Positions 1-9,301 of a stretch of 64,000 nucleotides of DNA are shown here, piece after piece. Origin of the DNA: Shouchella clausii (GTDB taxonomy: Bacteria > Bacillota > Bacilli > Bacillales > Bacillaceae_D); contig NZ_BCXJ01000002.1 in the NCBI RefSeq assembly GCF_001598215.1, positions 682,001 to 746,000 of the forward strand, in the 5' to 3' direction. Position 1 is the stretch's first letter, and every line of letters begins with the position of its first letter. Under the pieces are notes generated by a model, which worked only from the letters and a program-made list of their open reading frames with translations, was not told the DNA's origin and searched no databases. A program made the translations under genes and the position numbers.

Positions 1-372
1 GCAGCGGCGCTCGCTTTCGTTTTTGGTTTATATTATTTAGGGATGGCCGGTTTGTTCCAACTGCTTGGCATCCACTATGACTCTGTTCAGGCATTAGCTT
101 TGTTTGTCTTGCTTTTTTTGCTGATCGGCATTTTTATTGAATTGTTTGCTAAAGTGTTCAATACGTTGCTTCTCCCTGCTGTCGCAAGCAGACCGCTTCA
201 AAAAATACTAGAGTTTTGCATAAGATATACATTCACACTTCCTGTTGTTTTTTTGCTAAACCACTATATGTCTACCATCCACATTAAGCTGATGTCGCAA
301 GCAGCCCTTGCTGCATTTGTCGTTGCACTTGAAATGCTAATTGCCAATGATGATTACAGCCAAAAAGGCTGA
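1..372 (+). CDS. YrvL-like integral membrane protein, 5' end cut by window
   Basis: The reading frame is open from base 1 and runs through the first internal ATG at base 43, so the protein most likely starts outside the window. The visible 123 residues are mostly hydrophobic, with about four membrane segments. The pattern GLYYLGMAGLF, then LLFLLIGIFIELFAKVF, resembles the small YrvL family of Bacillus, described as a regulatory membrane protein. The family call is from memory of its hydrophobic pattern and is not proved by any motif. No enzymatic residues are visible. The gene ends 208 bp before the next one, which has its own leader. Confidence 0.5.
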   Translation, partial: AAALAFVFGLYYLGMAGLFQLLGIHYDSVQALALFVLLFLLIGIFIELFAKVFNTLLLPAVASRPLQKILEFCIRYTFTLPVVFLLNHYMSTIHIKLMSQAALAAFVVALEMLIANDDYSQKG

Positions 373-580
373 TAAAACATCTGCTTACCGATAGGTGCTT
401 GCCATTAGGCAGGTGATCTGTCTTGTTAAATAGATCGAATTTTCCGTCATAAGCTCATGCGTCCTTTTTGTTTAGCGTAACTTTTACAATCTATTACATT
501 ATAAAACACTATTAAACGTTTTTTTCTGCTATGATTTGAGTAAGCCCATTTGGTGCTGATCATCTTTAAGGAGGAATAAT

Positions 581-3517
581 ATGCCGATACGAAAATCGAT
601 GCAACCCTTGATTCTGCTTGTTTTTGCTCTATTCTTCTGTTTTACCGTCCCACAATCCGTTTCTGGAGAAACAGGTGAAAAAACGCTTCATATCATTCAC
701 ACCAATGATATCCATGCTAGCTTTGACGAGTATGGGAAAGTGGCAGCTTACATACAGAAAAAGCGGCAAACATCCGACCATTTTCTATATGTCGATGCCG
801 GTGATTTTGCGAGCGGCAACCCTGTCGTCGATTTAAACAATGGAAAGCCAATGATTGATGTATTTAACCTTGCTGGCTTAGATGCGTTTACCATTGGCAA
901 CCATGAATTCGACTACGGGCAAGACCATTTAAAAACGAACATGGGACATGCAGACTTTCCTTGGCTTGCCGCCAACCTTGATACAGGGGCGACGGATGTC
1001 GAAAATACGAAACCTTATGTGTTATTAGATGCGGATGGCATCTCCGTTGCATTATTTGGCTTAACGCAAGCGCCACCAGCAACAGCACCAGCAAATGTAG
1101 TTGGTATGGATTTCGATAATGATTATATTGGAACAGCGCTTGCTTATAAAGACGAACTAGAAAGTCAAGCTGATGTCGTTATTGCTCTTACTCACATCGG
1201 CTACGACCAAGACCGCCGCCTTGCAAATGAGGTCGAGTATTTTGATGCCATTATAGGCGGCCATTCTCATACGACATTAAACGCCCCTGCCGTCGTAAAC
1301 GGCACGCCAATTGTCCAAACTGGCTCCAATTTGCAACATATTGGTGAACTTGAGTTTACCTACAATGAAACGACTGATGAGGTGACAGAAGTTTCAGGCC
1401 AGCTTACAGCTGTATCCTCCTTAACAGAAACGGATAAAGACGTCCAAGCTGTTATTGACAAGTACAACGAAGAGATGGATGAGCTTCTCGGCAAAGTGAT
1501 CGGCTATTCAAACACCGGGCTATCCCGTGACGGGCGCTATGATCGCGATGCTCCTCTCGGCAATTTTTGGACAGATGCCATGCGTGCCTTTGCCGATGCA
1601 GATATCGCCTTAACGAACAATGGCGGTATCCGCGACAGCATTGCCCCAGGCGAAGTGACATTAAACGATATCTATAAAATTGAGCCTTTTGCCAACGAGA
1701 TTATGGTAATTGAAATGACAGGCGAAGCGATCGAAAACGTCATCGCCTATTCATACGCCCGTGATGATCGCAACCAAATCGATTTGCAAACATCAGGTCT
1801 CCACTACGAAATAATAACAGGAATGACAGGCAACTTTATTGACGTGAACGTATCAATCGATGGCCAGCCACTTGAGGCAGACTCCACTTATAAAGTCGCA
1901 GTTGCTGACTATATTGGCACTGGCGGATCAGGCTACCATTTTGAAGGCGAAATCTTACAAGAAACAGTAGGCCTAATGACGACGGCAATGGAACAATATG
2001 CTTTGGAACGTACGGCTGCAGGCCACGCGCTTGACTATGAAAGCGAGGGGCGGATTGCTTTAAAAGTCGACCCAACTGCGCCAAATCCAGGGGAGATCAT
2101 CGGCTCGACGAACACAGGCCTTTATTCTGAAAACAAAAACAAACAAGATGTTGGCCTTGGCAACTTATACGCCGATTCAATTCGAGCTAAAACAGGCAGC
2201 GACTTTGCGCTTTTAAACGGTTCTTCCATCACTGGAGAAATTCCTCCAGGCTCAATTACGGACAAACAAATTGAAGCGCTTGACCGTTATGGCAACACCC
2301 TTGTTGTTGTCGAAACGACAGGTTCCCGCTTAAAAGAAGTTTTGCTCGAACAATCACGTTACCATCGAGGCGTTGATTTGCAAGGTTCTGGCTTCACTTA
2401 CACGCTCATTCCAGACGAGAACAGCGGCTTTAGCGATGTGACTATACTACTTGAAAACGGTGAACCACTTGACCTTGATGGGACGTATACCGTCACTTAT
2501 AACGACTATATGCATGCTTCAACCTATTACAACCTCGGCACGGCCATTGATGACAGCTACGGCCCTGTTTGGCAAGCTGTAGTTGATTATGTATCAACAC
2601 AAACAGAGCCAATCGATTATACAGAAGGAAGCCGCATTGCCATTGAAGGCAAAGAGCCGGAAGACCCGACTGGAACACTGACTGTGGCAGAAGCAATCGC
2701 CAACAATTCAGGCACAAAGGCAGTCAAGGGCTACATTGTCGGGTCGATCAATAACAATCGCCCTATTATCGGTGAAGGAAGCCACGCCCCTTCTAACTTG
2801 TTATTGGCAGACTCACCAGATGAGACAGACCGGACGAAGATGTTGCCTGTTCAGCTTGTGAACGGCACCCCTGTCCGAAATGGGCTAAACTTAGTCAACA
2901 ATCCTGAAAACATTGGCAAGCAAGTACGGATAACGGGTTCGCTAGAAACTTATTTTGGAACGCCAGGCATGAGAAATCCATCCACATACGGTTTTATCGA
3001 AGAACCAGTTGAACCAGAACCTGAGCTGCCAGCATGCGATTATAAAGCGTGGGACAAAACCGCCATTTATACAGCTGGCGACCGCGTCGAGCATGAAGGC
3101 GATTTTTACGAAGCCAAATGGTGGACACAAGGGGAAAATCCTGCTGATTCAGGAAGGTGGGACGTCTGGAAAAAGGCAACTGATTGCTATGAGGAGCCTG
3201 ATGGACCGCAAGAATGGCAAGCAGATGAGATCTACACTGCCGGCGATCGTGTCTACTATGAAGGCCAGCTATACGAAGCGAAATGGTGGACGCAAGGCGA
3301 GAACCCAAGCAAATCGGGGCAGTGGGATGTTTGGAAAAAAGTGACTGATTCCGAAGAAGTACCCGAAGGACCACAGGAGTGGAATGCTACCACTATTTAT
3401 GTCGCTGGCGACCGGGTGCTCTATGAGGGCCAGCTATACGAAGCGAAATGGTGGACGCAAGGTGAGAATCCGAGTGAATCGGGACAGTGGGATGTTTGGA
3501 AAAAAGTAAGCAACTAG
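581..3517 (+). CDS. Secreted 5'-nucleotidase/cyclic phosphodiesterase with C-terminal chitin-binding-type repeats
   Basis: This 978-residue exported metallophosphoesterase of the UshA/YfkN type should release phosphate from extracellular nucleotides. A signal peptide covers about residues 1-29. The two-metal site is visible as HTNDIHASF (40-48), DAGDFASGNP (72-81), GNHEFDYG (106-113) and a later GGHSH. A 5'-nucleotidase C-terminal domain follows (about 300-490), then a second C-terminal-like domain (about 503-690) with no second catalytic domain. Next comes an OB-like segment (about 700-810). Three copies of a roughly 47-residue CBM5/12-like module (about 822-978) share AGDRV, YEAKWWTQGENP and WDVWKK. 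The start has a strong AAGGAGG at 569-575. The aromatic repeats suggest attachment to chitin or peptidoglycan-like glycans. Exact substrate is unknown. Confidence 0.88.
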   Translation: MPIRKSMQPLILLVFALFFCFTVPQSVSGETGEKTLHIIHTNDIHASFDEYGKVAAYIQKKRQTSDHFLYVDAGDFASGNPVVDLNNGKPMIDVFNLAGLDAFTIGNHEFDYGQDHLKTNMGHADFPWLAANLDTGATDVENTKPYVLLDADGISVALFGLTQAPPATAPANVVGMDFDNDYIGTALAYKDELESQADVVIALTHIGYDQDRRLANEVEYFDAIIGGHSHTTLNAPAVVNGTPIVQTGSNLQHIGELEFTYNETTDEVTEVSGQLTAVSSLTETDKDVQAVIDKYNEEMDELLGKVIGYSNTGLSRDGRYDRDAPLGNFWTDAMRAFADADIALTNNGGIRDSIAPGEVTLNDIYKIEPFANEIMVIEMTGEAIENVIAYSYARDDRNQIDLQTSGLHYEIITGMTGNFIDVNVSIDGQPLEADSTYKVAVADYIGTGGSGYHFEGEILQETVGLMTTAMEQYALERTAAGHALDYESEGRIALKVDPTAPNPGEIIGSTNTGLYSENKNKQDVGLGNLYADSIRAKTGSDFALLNGSSITGEIPPGSITDKQIEALDRYGNTLVVVETTGSRLKEVLLEQSRYHRGVDLQGSGFTYTLIPDENSGFSDVTILLENGEPLDLDGTYTVTYNDYMHASTYYNLGTAIDDSYGPVWQAVVDYVSTQTEPIDYTEGSRIAIEGKEPEDPTGTLTVAEAIANNSGTKAVKGYIVGSINNNRPIIGEGSHAPSNLLLADSPDETDRTKMLPVQLVNGTPVRNGLNLVNNPENIGKQVRITGSLETYFGTPGMRNPSTYGFIEEPVEPEPELPACDYKAWDKTAIYTAGDRVEHEGDFYEAKWWTQGENPADSGRWDVWKKATDCYEEPDGPQEWQADEIYTAGDRVYYEGQLYEAKWWTQGENPSKSGQWDVWKKVTDSEEVPEGPQEWNATTIYVAGDRVLYEGQLYEAKWWTQGENPSESGQWDVWKKVSN

Positions 3518-3520
3518 CAC

Positions 3521-3550
3521 AAAAAAGTCGGGAGCACTCCCGACTTTTTT
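3521..3550. terminator. Intrinsic terminator, bidirectional
   Basis: A perfect inverted repeat with 14-bp arms (AAAAAAGTCGGGAG and its complement) around a 2-bp centre has an A-run on one side and a T-run on the other. It follows the nucleotidase stop by 3 bases and could also serve the convergent permease gene. Confidence 0.93.
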
Positions 3551-3622
3551 GTTTATAGCGATTCCTGTTATGTGAGCGTTACAAGTTGTCAATGCATCGG
3601 TAGATCGATGTCTACACCGTTT

Positions 3623-5131
3623 CTACGCTGCTTTCGTTGCTTGTTCTCTCGCTAGCGAGGCTTCTTGCTTTTGTTCACGGAGACCGATATAGACAAAGAA
3701 CAAGGCAATTAGGGCATAGCCAATCGTGTAATCGAAAGCCGCATTGATAGCCAGGGAAGGTGCATGTGTAAAGCCAAAGAAAGCTAGGACAGCGCCGATC
3801 CCGGCAAAAAGCGCCGCTTTATGGAACGTTCGATCAATGAGGCACACAGTAATAGCGCCAATGATTATAGCTGTAAACATTGCTCCTTGTCCTAGAGGCA
3901 CAATCCCTTCAGAAATGCCTGCCACCACTTCCCCTGCGCTATTGTTAAAACGCGTCATCATGTAGTTGGCGATATAAGGAAGCATAGCTAACGCAACTGC
4001 AGGATAGTACTTTTTCTCGTTATTGGCAAACGTACTCGATATCATCGACATGCCGACAAAGACAAGAATCGGCGCAATTGCCGCCATCGGAATTAGTGCC
4101 GAAAAGGCAGCGATAAGGCCAGTTGCTGCTGCAAATAAGAACATCACTGCATTTAAGATGCTGTAGCCCCTACCAGCTTCCATTTCCTTAGCGCCTACTG
4201 TTGCAATATACACAGTTGTCGGGAACATGCCTCCAAAGCAAGCGCCGAGCATCGCGCCAATGCCATCTACTGCCTGGCATTCACGAACATCATATGAGTC
4301 GCCTGCTGCCGCCATTGCGTCAACATTGTTCATCGTTTCAATCGCATTGTAAATCGTAATAGGAATGAGTATGCCGAGCAAGCCGATCATAGCGCCAAAC
4401 AACGCTGACATGCCTTCAAACGCTGCCAACGTTGGCAAAAACGGATAGAAACCAACATTTCCCAAAGCATTTGTAACGTCTGAACTAGATTGGTAGCCTA
4501 GTGCAAACGCCAGTATGACGCCAATCATAATCGCAAAAAGGGATGTAGGAATGCGAAACGGCATCCCGACTTTTGCCACAAAGCCAAGCAAAATGATCGA
4601 CAAGGCCACAAGGCCAATGACAGGCACATCAAAAACAGAAAACAACATTTCCCCGGCAACAAACGTAAACGCCACCCCTGCTAATGCGCCTAATAACGCC
4701 GGACGCGGCGTATGCTTTCTGACCCAATTGCCAAAAAAGGCAACGAGCGCTTCAACAAGGCCCGATAAGAAAGCAGCAGCCACAGCTATTTTCCAGGCCA
4801 GTTCGTGGTCGTTTGTCATCGCCAAAGCCGGAGCGGTAACACCGAACAGAAACACAAACATGACAGGCGTGGATACGCCATAGGATAACGCCGTTACATC
4901 TGTACGTTTTTCTTTCTTCGCTAGCCGTTTGGCCATGTGTGCATAATAGAGGTTTCCGGCAATAACAGCGACAGCCACGCCAGGAATAATGCGGCCAAAG
5001 ACAAGAGACTCTGGAAATCCCATTCCCAGTAGGGTGACGGTTATAACAACAAAGTTTGCGAGATTGTTTTGAAAAAGAGCAAAAAATGCATCAATGTCTT
5101 GTTTTTTAAATAAAGGATAATGGCCATTCAT
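3623..5131 (-). CDS. NCS2-family purine (xanthine/uracil-type) permease
   Basis: This 502-residue polytopic membrane protein has about 12-14 hydrophobic segments. It begins with a short cytoplasmic stretch (MNGHYPLFKKQDIDAFFALF) typical of NCS2 nucleobase permeases. It should import a purine base by proton symport. It lies 21 bp downstream of the xanthine phosphoribosyltransferase gene under a guanine riboswitch, so xanthine or guanine is the likely substrate. The sequence is longer than the usual PbuX (about 440 residues) and looks closer to AzgA/PbuG-like or other NCS2 branches, so I give no symbol. The tail (REQKQEASLAREQATKAA) is hydrophilic. Confidence 0.85.
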   Translation of the reverse strand: MNGHYPLFKKQDIDAFFALFQNNLANFVVITVTLLGMGFPESLVFGRIIPGVAVAVIAGNLYYAHMAKRLAKKEKRTDVTALSYGVSTPVMFVFLFGVTAPALAMTNDHELAWKIAVAAAFLSGLVEALVAFFGNWVRKHTPRPALLGALAGVAFTFVAGEMLFSVFDVPVIGLVALSIILLGFVAKVGMPFRIPTSLFAIMIGVILAFALGYQSSSDVTNALGNVGFYPFLPTLAAFEGMSALFGAMIGLLGILIPITIYNAIETMNNVDAMAAAGDSYDVRECQAVDGIGAMLGACFGGMFPTTVYIATVGAKEMEAGRGYSILNAVMFLFAAATGLIAAFSALIPMAAIAPILVFVGMSMISSTFANNEKKYYPAVALAMLPYIANYMMTRFNNSAGEVVAGISEGIVPLGQGAMFTAIIIGAITVCLIDRTFHKAALFAGIGAVLAFFGFTHAPSLAINAAFDYTIGYALIALFFVYIGLREQKQEASLAREQATKAA

Positions 5132-5152
5132 AAATTGTTTATTCCGCCCTTT

Positions 5153-5770
<618 letters not shown>

Positions 5771-5776
5771 TCAAAA

Positions 5777-5914
5777 TAAAAAGCCGAAAGATCACTATAA
5801 AAATAGAGTGATCTTTCGGCTTTGAAAATAGCAACTGAAAAAGACCACTCGTAGTCAGGCCGTTATCGGCAGCCTGGTAGAGACTCGCGGACCATATTAC
5901 CGCTATTATACGAG
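5777..5914 (-). promoter_or_regulatory. Guanine (purine) riboswitch with terminator
   Basis: On the minus strand the leader carries the purine aptamer. The P1 stem is CTCGTA/TACGAG (5909-5914 with 5848-5853). The core includes TATAATAGCGGTAATATGG and GTCTCTACCAGGC, and P3 closes with GGCCTGACTACGAG. The discriminator position, in GACTACG, is C (complement of base 5854), which marks the guanine/xanthine class rather than adenine. A strong terminator hairpin follows (5779-5824, stem AAAGCCGAAAGATCACT) and ends in a T-run just before xpt. Ligand binding should favour the terminator and repress xpt and the permease. Confidence 0.96.
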
Positions 5915-5950
5915 CTGATGCTTTGTTCGTTTATTTAGTTTCCCTAGCCT

Positions 5951-5956
5951 ATTATA
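5951..5956 (-). promoter_or_regulatory. Probable -10 box of the xpt operon
   Basis: TATAAT on the minus strand lies about 37 bp upstream of the aptamer P1 stem. The -35 region is AT-rich and does not match TTGACA well, so only the -10 is called. Confidence 0.5.
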
Positions 5957-6004
5957 AAGAATCTGATCGAAAATAAAAAGAGGTTTGTAGCAAATTGGCC
6001 AGAA

Positions 6005-6316
6005 TTACTTTTCCCATTTTATTGCAGTCGGCTTCAAGCAGCTTCTACATTCAAAATCGACTGTCAACGTATGGATTGTTGTTTCCGAATGACAATGAGG
6101 ACACGTAACCGTTTGCACGCGCAGCAACGATAAGCCTACACAAATAATCGAAACTGCCAAAATGAGAAAGGCCTGCACCATGCTTTTCGCTTCTAAAGAA
6201 GCAATTGCTATTCCAGCAACAACACCAGCAATGCCTATAAAGCCGAGGGCAACTTTCCCTATTTTTAATGGCAATGGACTTTTTTTGCGTACTAACACAA
6301 CCGTTTCTTTATCCAT
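6005..6316 (-). CDS. Small membrane protein with C-terminal zinc-ribbon, YgzB-like
   Basis: This 103-residue protein has two hydrophobic helices (about 18-42 and 46-66) followed by a two-knuckle cysteine ribbon, CPHC at about 72-75 and CRSC at about 90-93, likely to bind zinc. The layout resembles the uncharacterised YgzB family of Bacillus. The start is supported by AAGAAGG a few bases upstream. Function is unknown. It is flanked by co-oriented but well separated genes, so probably monocistronic. Confidence 0.6.
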   Translation of the reverse strand: MDKETVVLVRKKSPLPLKIGKVALGFIGIAGVVAGIAIASLEAKSMVQAFLILAVSIICVGLSLLRVQTVTCPHCHSETTIHTLTVDFECRSCLKPTAIKWEK

Positions 6317-6418
6317 TAAACAGCCTTCTTTCTATTCATTCGTTTTTTTATATGTTCACTGTACCATATTGCCACAGTTAGCCAAAGCGTTATCTTAAGC
6401 GCCGTTCCCCATTTACCG

Positions 6419-6949
6419 CTACTGTCCGCTTCTTTCATCTTCTAATAGGCCAAAGACAAACGAGTCACGCCAGCCATCATTCAGCCACAGATGATCCCGC
6501 AAGCGCCCTTCCTGCTGCATCCCGACCTTCTTTAATACTTTAGCAGAAGCAATGTTACGAGAATCGCATGTAGCCCATATGCGGTGGAGTTTAAGCCGGT
6601 TAAATCCATCGTCTATCAGGCATGTAGCTGCCTCTGTTGCTACGCCTTGTCCCCAATAATCAGGATGGACAATGTAGCCAATCGCGCCGCTGTGGTTAGC
6701 AACGTCGATAACTAGCTCGGCGGCCCCGACCACGCGCTCCTTATTTTTTTGAGCAATCGCAAATACAAACCTCGTCCGAGGACATTTGCGAGCATCTACA
6801 ATCGCTTGTTTAACGTAGTTTTGTGAATCTTTTTCGTTATTAGGGCCCCATGTCTGGTACCGGCAGACTCGTTCAAGCGAGGCATACGCATGGACGTCAT
6901 GCCAATCATCGATCTTAAACTCACGCAAAAAGACATTCTTTCCTTCCAT
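6419..6949 (-). CDS. GNAT N-acetyltransferase, RimJ/RimL-like
   Basis: This 176-residue acetyl-CoA-dependent acetyltransferase begins MEGKNVFLREFKIDDWHDVHAY, the standard RimJ/RimL opening. The acetyl-CoA pyrophosphate loop region reads GYIVHPDYWGQGVATEA (QGVATEA corresponds to Q/RxxGxA). The tail has the family pattern NIASAKVLKKVGMQQEGRLRDHLW. Likely substrate is a protein N-terminus or a small amine, but this cannot be told from sequence. It ends 60 bp after the start of the co-oriented phosphodiesterase block with no overlap. Confidence 0.85.
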   Translation of the reverse strand: MEGKNVFLREFKIDDWHDVHAYASLERVCRYQTWGPNNEKDSQNYVKQAIVDARKCPRTRFVFAIAQKNKERVVGAAELVIDVANHSGAIGYIVHPDYWGQGVATEAATCLIDDGFNRLKLHRIWATCDSRNIASAKVLKKVGMQQEGRLRDHLWLNDGWRDSFVFGLLEDERSGQ

Positions 6950-7008
6950 AGCTGCCTCCCCTTAACGATGAATCGACTGTCAATATCGCTTTCCGAATTA
7001 TATGCCAA

Positions 7009-7716
7009 CTAACCGTCTACTGGCTTATACCACTTCTTGAACCGTTCCAGTTCATTTACGGTGCAACGGACATTAGGGAAGTTGCTCATTTTTTTTATCA
7101 AACGGACACTGTCGACGTTATAAACGATCAATTGCACGCCTTCACAACTGCACTGCTCCGCGAATTTTCTGCTGAAATGGCGGATGTGAATAGCCAGAGA
7201 GGAAGCATTGATTGTCTTCATATATGGAAACAATGCTTTTGTTGGTTTCGTTTGAATAAGGCCAAGCTCAAGCGCTGGAGAAAGTTCCCGCATCCTTCCA
7301 ATGGACGCATGGTTAAATGAATTGATATAAACATCCTGCTCCAAGTTATAGTCTTTAATCAATTGGTATACAGCTTGCTCAATGCCATTGTCGCCGTTTT
7401 TGTCTTTCTTTAGCTCAATCGCCATTTTGCAGCGGCCCGCAAAAGCAGCAAACACGTCTTTTAATGTAGGTAGTCGTTCTTTTTCATATACCGTTAACTC
7501 TTTTAACGCAGCAAGGGAGTAATCTTTTACGTACCCCTTGCCGTTCGTCACCCGGTCAACTTTTGGATCGTGGATAATAAGCGGTACGCCATCTTTCGTA
7601 AGCCTCACGTCCATTTCAATCCAATAAAATCCTAAACGGATTGCCGCTTCAAACGCAGACAGCGTGTTTTCTGGGTATTTGCACGAATAGCCGCGATGGG
7701 CAATTGCTTGAATCAT
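7009..7716 (-). CDS. Glycerophosphodiester phosphodiesterase, cytoplasmic UgpQ-like
   Basis: It hydrolyses glycerophosphodiesters to glycerol-3-phosphate and an alcohol. The 235-residue length fits the short UgpQ-type enzymes, and there is no signal peptide. Catalytic and metal motifs are visible near the N-terminus: HRG (about 7-9), ENTLSAF, then EMDVRLTKDGVPLIIHD with the conserved Glu, Asp and His. A later MAIELKKDK supplies the conserved Glu. A ribosome site GAGGTGGTG is close upstream of the ATG. Confidence 0.9.
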   Translation of the reverse strand: MIQAIAHRGYSCKYPENTLSAFEAAIRLGFYWIEMDVRLTKDGVPLIIHDPKVDRVTNGKGYVKDYSLAALKELTVYEKERLPTLKDVFAAFAGRCKMAIELKKDKNGDNGIEQAVYQLIKDYNLEQDVYINSFNHASIGRMRELSPALELGLIQTKPTKALFPYMKTINASSLAIHIRHFSRKFAEQCSCEGVQLIVYNVDSVRLIKKMSNFPNVRCTVNELERFKKWYKPVDG

Positions 7717-7813
7717 TCGGTCACCACCTCGCCCGTTCTCTTACATTAAATGGAGACAATCGATTTTTCAAGGAAAAATTAGTAACTTAAAATCATAAAC
7801 TTAAAATAAACCC

Positions 7814-7842
7814 TTCACAAATAAGAATTATTTCGATATAAT
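7814..7842 (+). promoter_or_regulatory. Sigma-A-type promoter of the zinc-binding lipoprotein gene
   Basis: TTCACA (7814-7819) and TATAAT (7837-7842) are separated by 17 bp. The expected start point is near 7849, just before the Zur-like box. Confidence 0.75.
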
Positions 7843-7857
7843 CAAGTTTGCTTTTAT

Positions 7858-7877
7858 AAATCGTAAACATTACGCTT
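7858..7877 (+). promoter_or_regulatory. Zur box
   Basis: AAATCGTAAACATTACGCTT contains CGTAAACATTACG, matching 12 of 13 positions of the Bacillus Zur core CGTAATNATTACG. It overlaps the early transcribed region downstream of the promoter and ends 17 bp before the start codon, so Zur with zinc should block transcription. Confidence 0.8.
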
Positions 7878-7893
7878 AGAAAAGGAGAGACTG

Positions 7894-9267
7894 ATGAGAA
7901 AATATTTGATAATAGCCAGCGCGTCCGTGCTTGCGTTAGGCGCTTGCCAGCCGGCAAACGAAAGCCAGTCTGGTCCTTCTGAAGAAGATACAATCACTGT
8001 GTACACAACGATTTTTCCTTATGAAGATTGGACGAAAAAAATTGGTGGCGAATTTGTGGAGGTTGAAAACATCGTTCCTGTAGGCGCCGACGCCCATACA
8101 TATGAGCCAACGCCACAAACGATGATCGACGTCGCTGAAGCCGATGCTTTCATTTACAACGGGGCAAGTCTAGAACCATTTGCCGATAAAATTACTTCTG
8201 CCGTTGAAGGTCATGATGTCGTCACATTAGAAGCTTCCGCTGCGACAGATTTAATCGCTCGTTCACACGACCACGATCATGGACATGATCACGGGGATGA
8301 ACATGATGATGACGACCATAATCATGAAGCTGAAGACGAGCATGATCATCACGACCATGACGGGGAAGATGGACATGGACATGACCACCATGACAATGAA
8401 GGAGAAGCAGGGGATATCGCTGCAGCCACCATTGACGGGCTTGCCGACCATTACCACTCTGGCGACACAGTTGAATTAACAGCACAATCCCCTGAAAACA
8501 GTGACCATTGGCATTGGTATACACTTGCGGCTGATGAAGATGGGGCTGATCCAGATGCTTGGGAAGTCGTACCTGATAACCATTCCGATGTTTACACTGG
8601 AACAGCGGAAGAAAACGGCCTCCAAATCGTCGCTAAACAATTTGACGAAGACCACAACGTCATTGCCGAAAGCGAGCCGGTAACGATTCAGATTGACGAC
8701 CATGAGGAGGGCGGCTCACACGATGGCCATCATCATCATGGAGACCAAGACCCCCACGTCTGGCTTGACCCAATTCGTTCAATTGAAATGGCAGAAGCGA
8801 TTAAAGACATGCTCGTTGAGCTAAAGCCTGAACAAGAAGCCTATTTTAATGATAACTTTGAAACATTGAAGGCACAGTTTGAAGAGCTTGATACACAAAT
8901 GCAGGAAATGGTTGACGATGCTTCAGTCGACACATTCATTGTTTCTCATGCTGGTTACGGTTATTGGGAAGAACGTTATGGCATTAAACAAATCGGGATT
9001 GCTGGCATTTCCCCGACAGATGAACCATCGCAAAACCAACTTGTTGAAACGGTAGAAACAGCAAAAGAACTTGGTTTACATTACGTAGTGTTTGAGCCCA
9101 ATATTACTCCTTCCGTTGCTAAAGTCGTTCAAGACCATCTTAGCGCAGAAGCACTGACGATTCATCCCCTTGAAGCCCTTACACAAGAGGATGAACAAGC
9201 AGGCGCGGATTATTTCTCGATTATGGAGAACAATATTGAGACATTGCGTACTGCCCTTAACAATTAA
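7894..9267 (+). CDS. Zinc ABC transporter substrate-binding lipoprotein (ZnuA/AdcA) with domain inserted in His-rich loop
   Basis: This 457-residue lipoprotein (lipobox LALGAC, Cys18) captures zinc outside the membrane for an ABC importer. The cluster A-I fold is shown by TTIFPYEDW, GADAHTYEPTP (His68), DPHVWLDP (286-293), VSHAGYGYW and VFEPNITPS. The usual histidine-rich chelating loop is present twice: about residues 124-168 and about 270-284. Between them sits a segment of about 95 residues (about 175-268) with a beta-rich, Ig-like pattern. This makes the protein about 150 residues longer than typical ZnuA. No permease or ATPase gene lies next to it, so it must work with a transporter encoded elsewhere. 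The Zur-like box points to zinc-limitation induction. Confidence 0.9.
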   Translation: MRKYLIIASASVLALGACQPANESQSGPSEEDTITVYTTIFPYEDWTKKIGGEFVEVENIVPVGADAHTYEPTPQTMIDVAEADAFIYNGASLEPFADKITSAVEGHDVVTLEASAATDLIARSHDHDHGHDHGDEHDDDDHNHEAEDEHDHHDHDGEDGHGHDHHDNEGEAGDIAAATIDGLADHYHSGDTVELTAQSPENSDHWHWYTLAADEDGADPDAWEVVPDNHSDVYTGTAEENGLQIVAKQFDEDHNVIAESEPVTIQIDDHEEGGSHDGHHHHGDQDPHVWLDPIRSIEMAEAIKDMLVELKPEQEAYFNDNFETLKAQFEELDTQMQEMVDDASVDTFIVSHAGYGYWEERYGIKQIGIAGISPTDEPSQNQLVETVETAKELGLHYVVFEPNITPSVAKVVQDHLSAEALTIHPLEALTQEDEQAGADYFSIMENNIETLRTALNN

Positions 9268-9301
9268 AGGCTGTAACCTGAATTAGCTTATTGCAGTAAA
9301 C

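Noticed and set aside
483-520. Pho box in front of the 5'-nucleotidase gene
   Set aside because: TTTACA-like half sites are present, but their spacing does not fit the 11-bp repeat of a PhoP site.
8222-8524. Histidine- and methionine-rich frames around the zinc lipoprotein
   Set aside because: They are shadows of the low-complexity GAY/CAY codons in the histidine loop.
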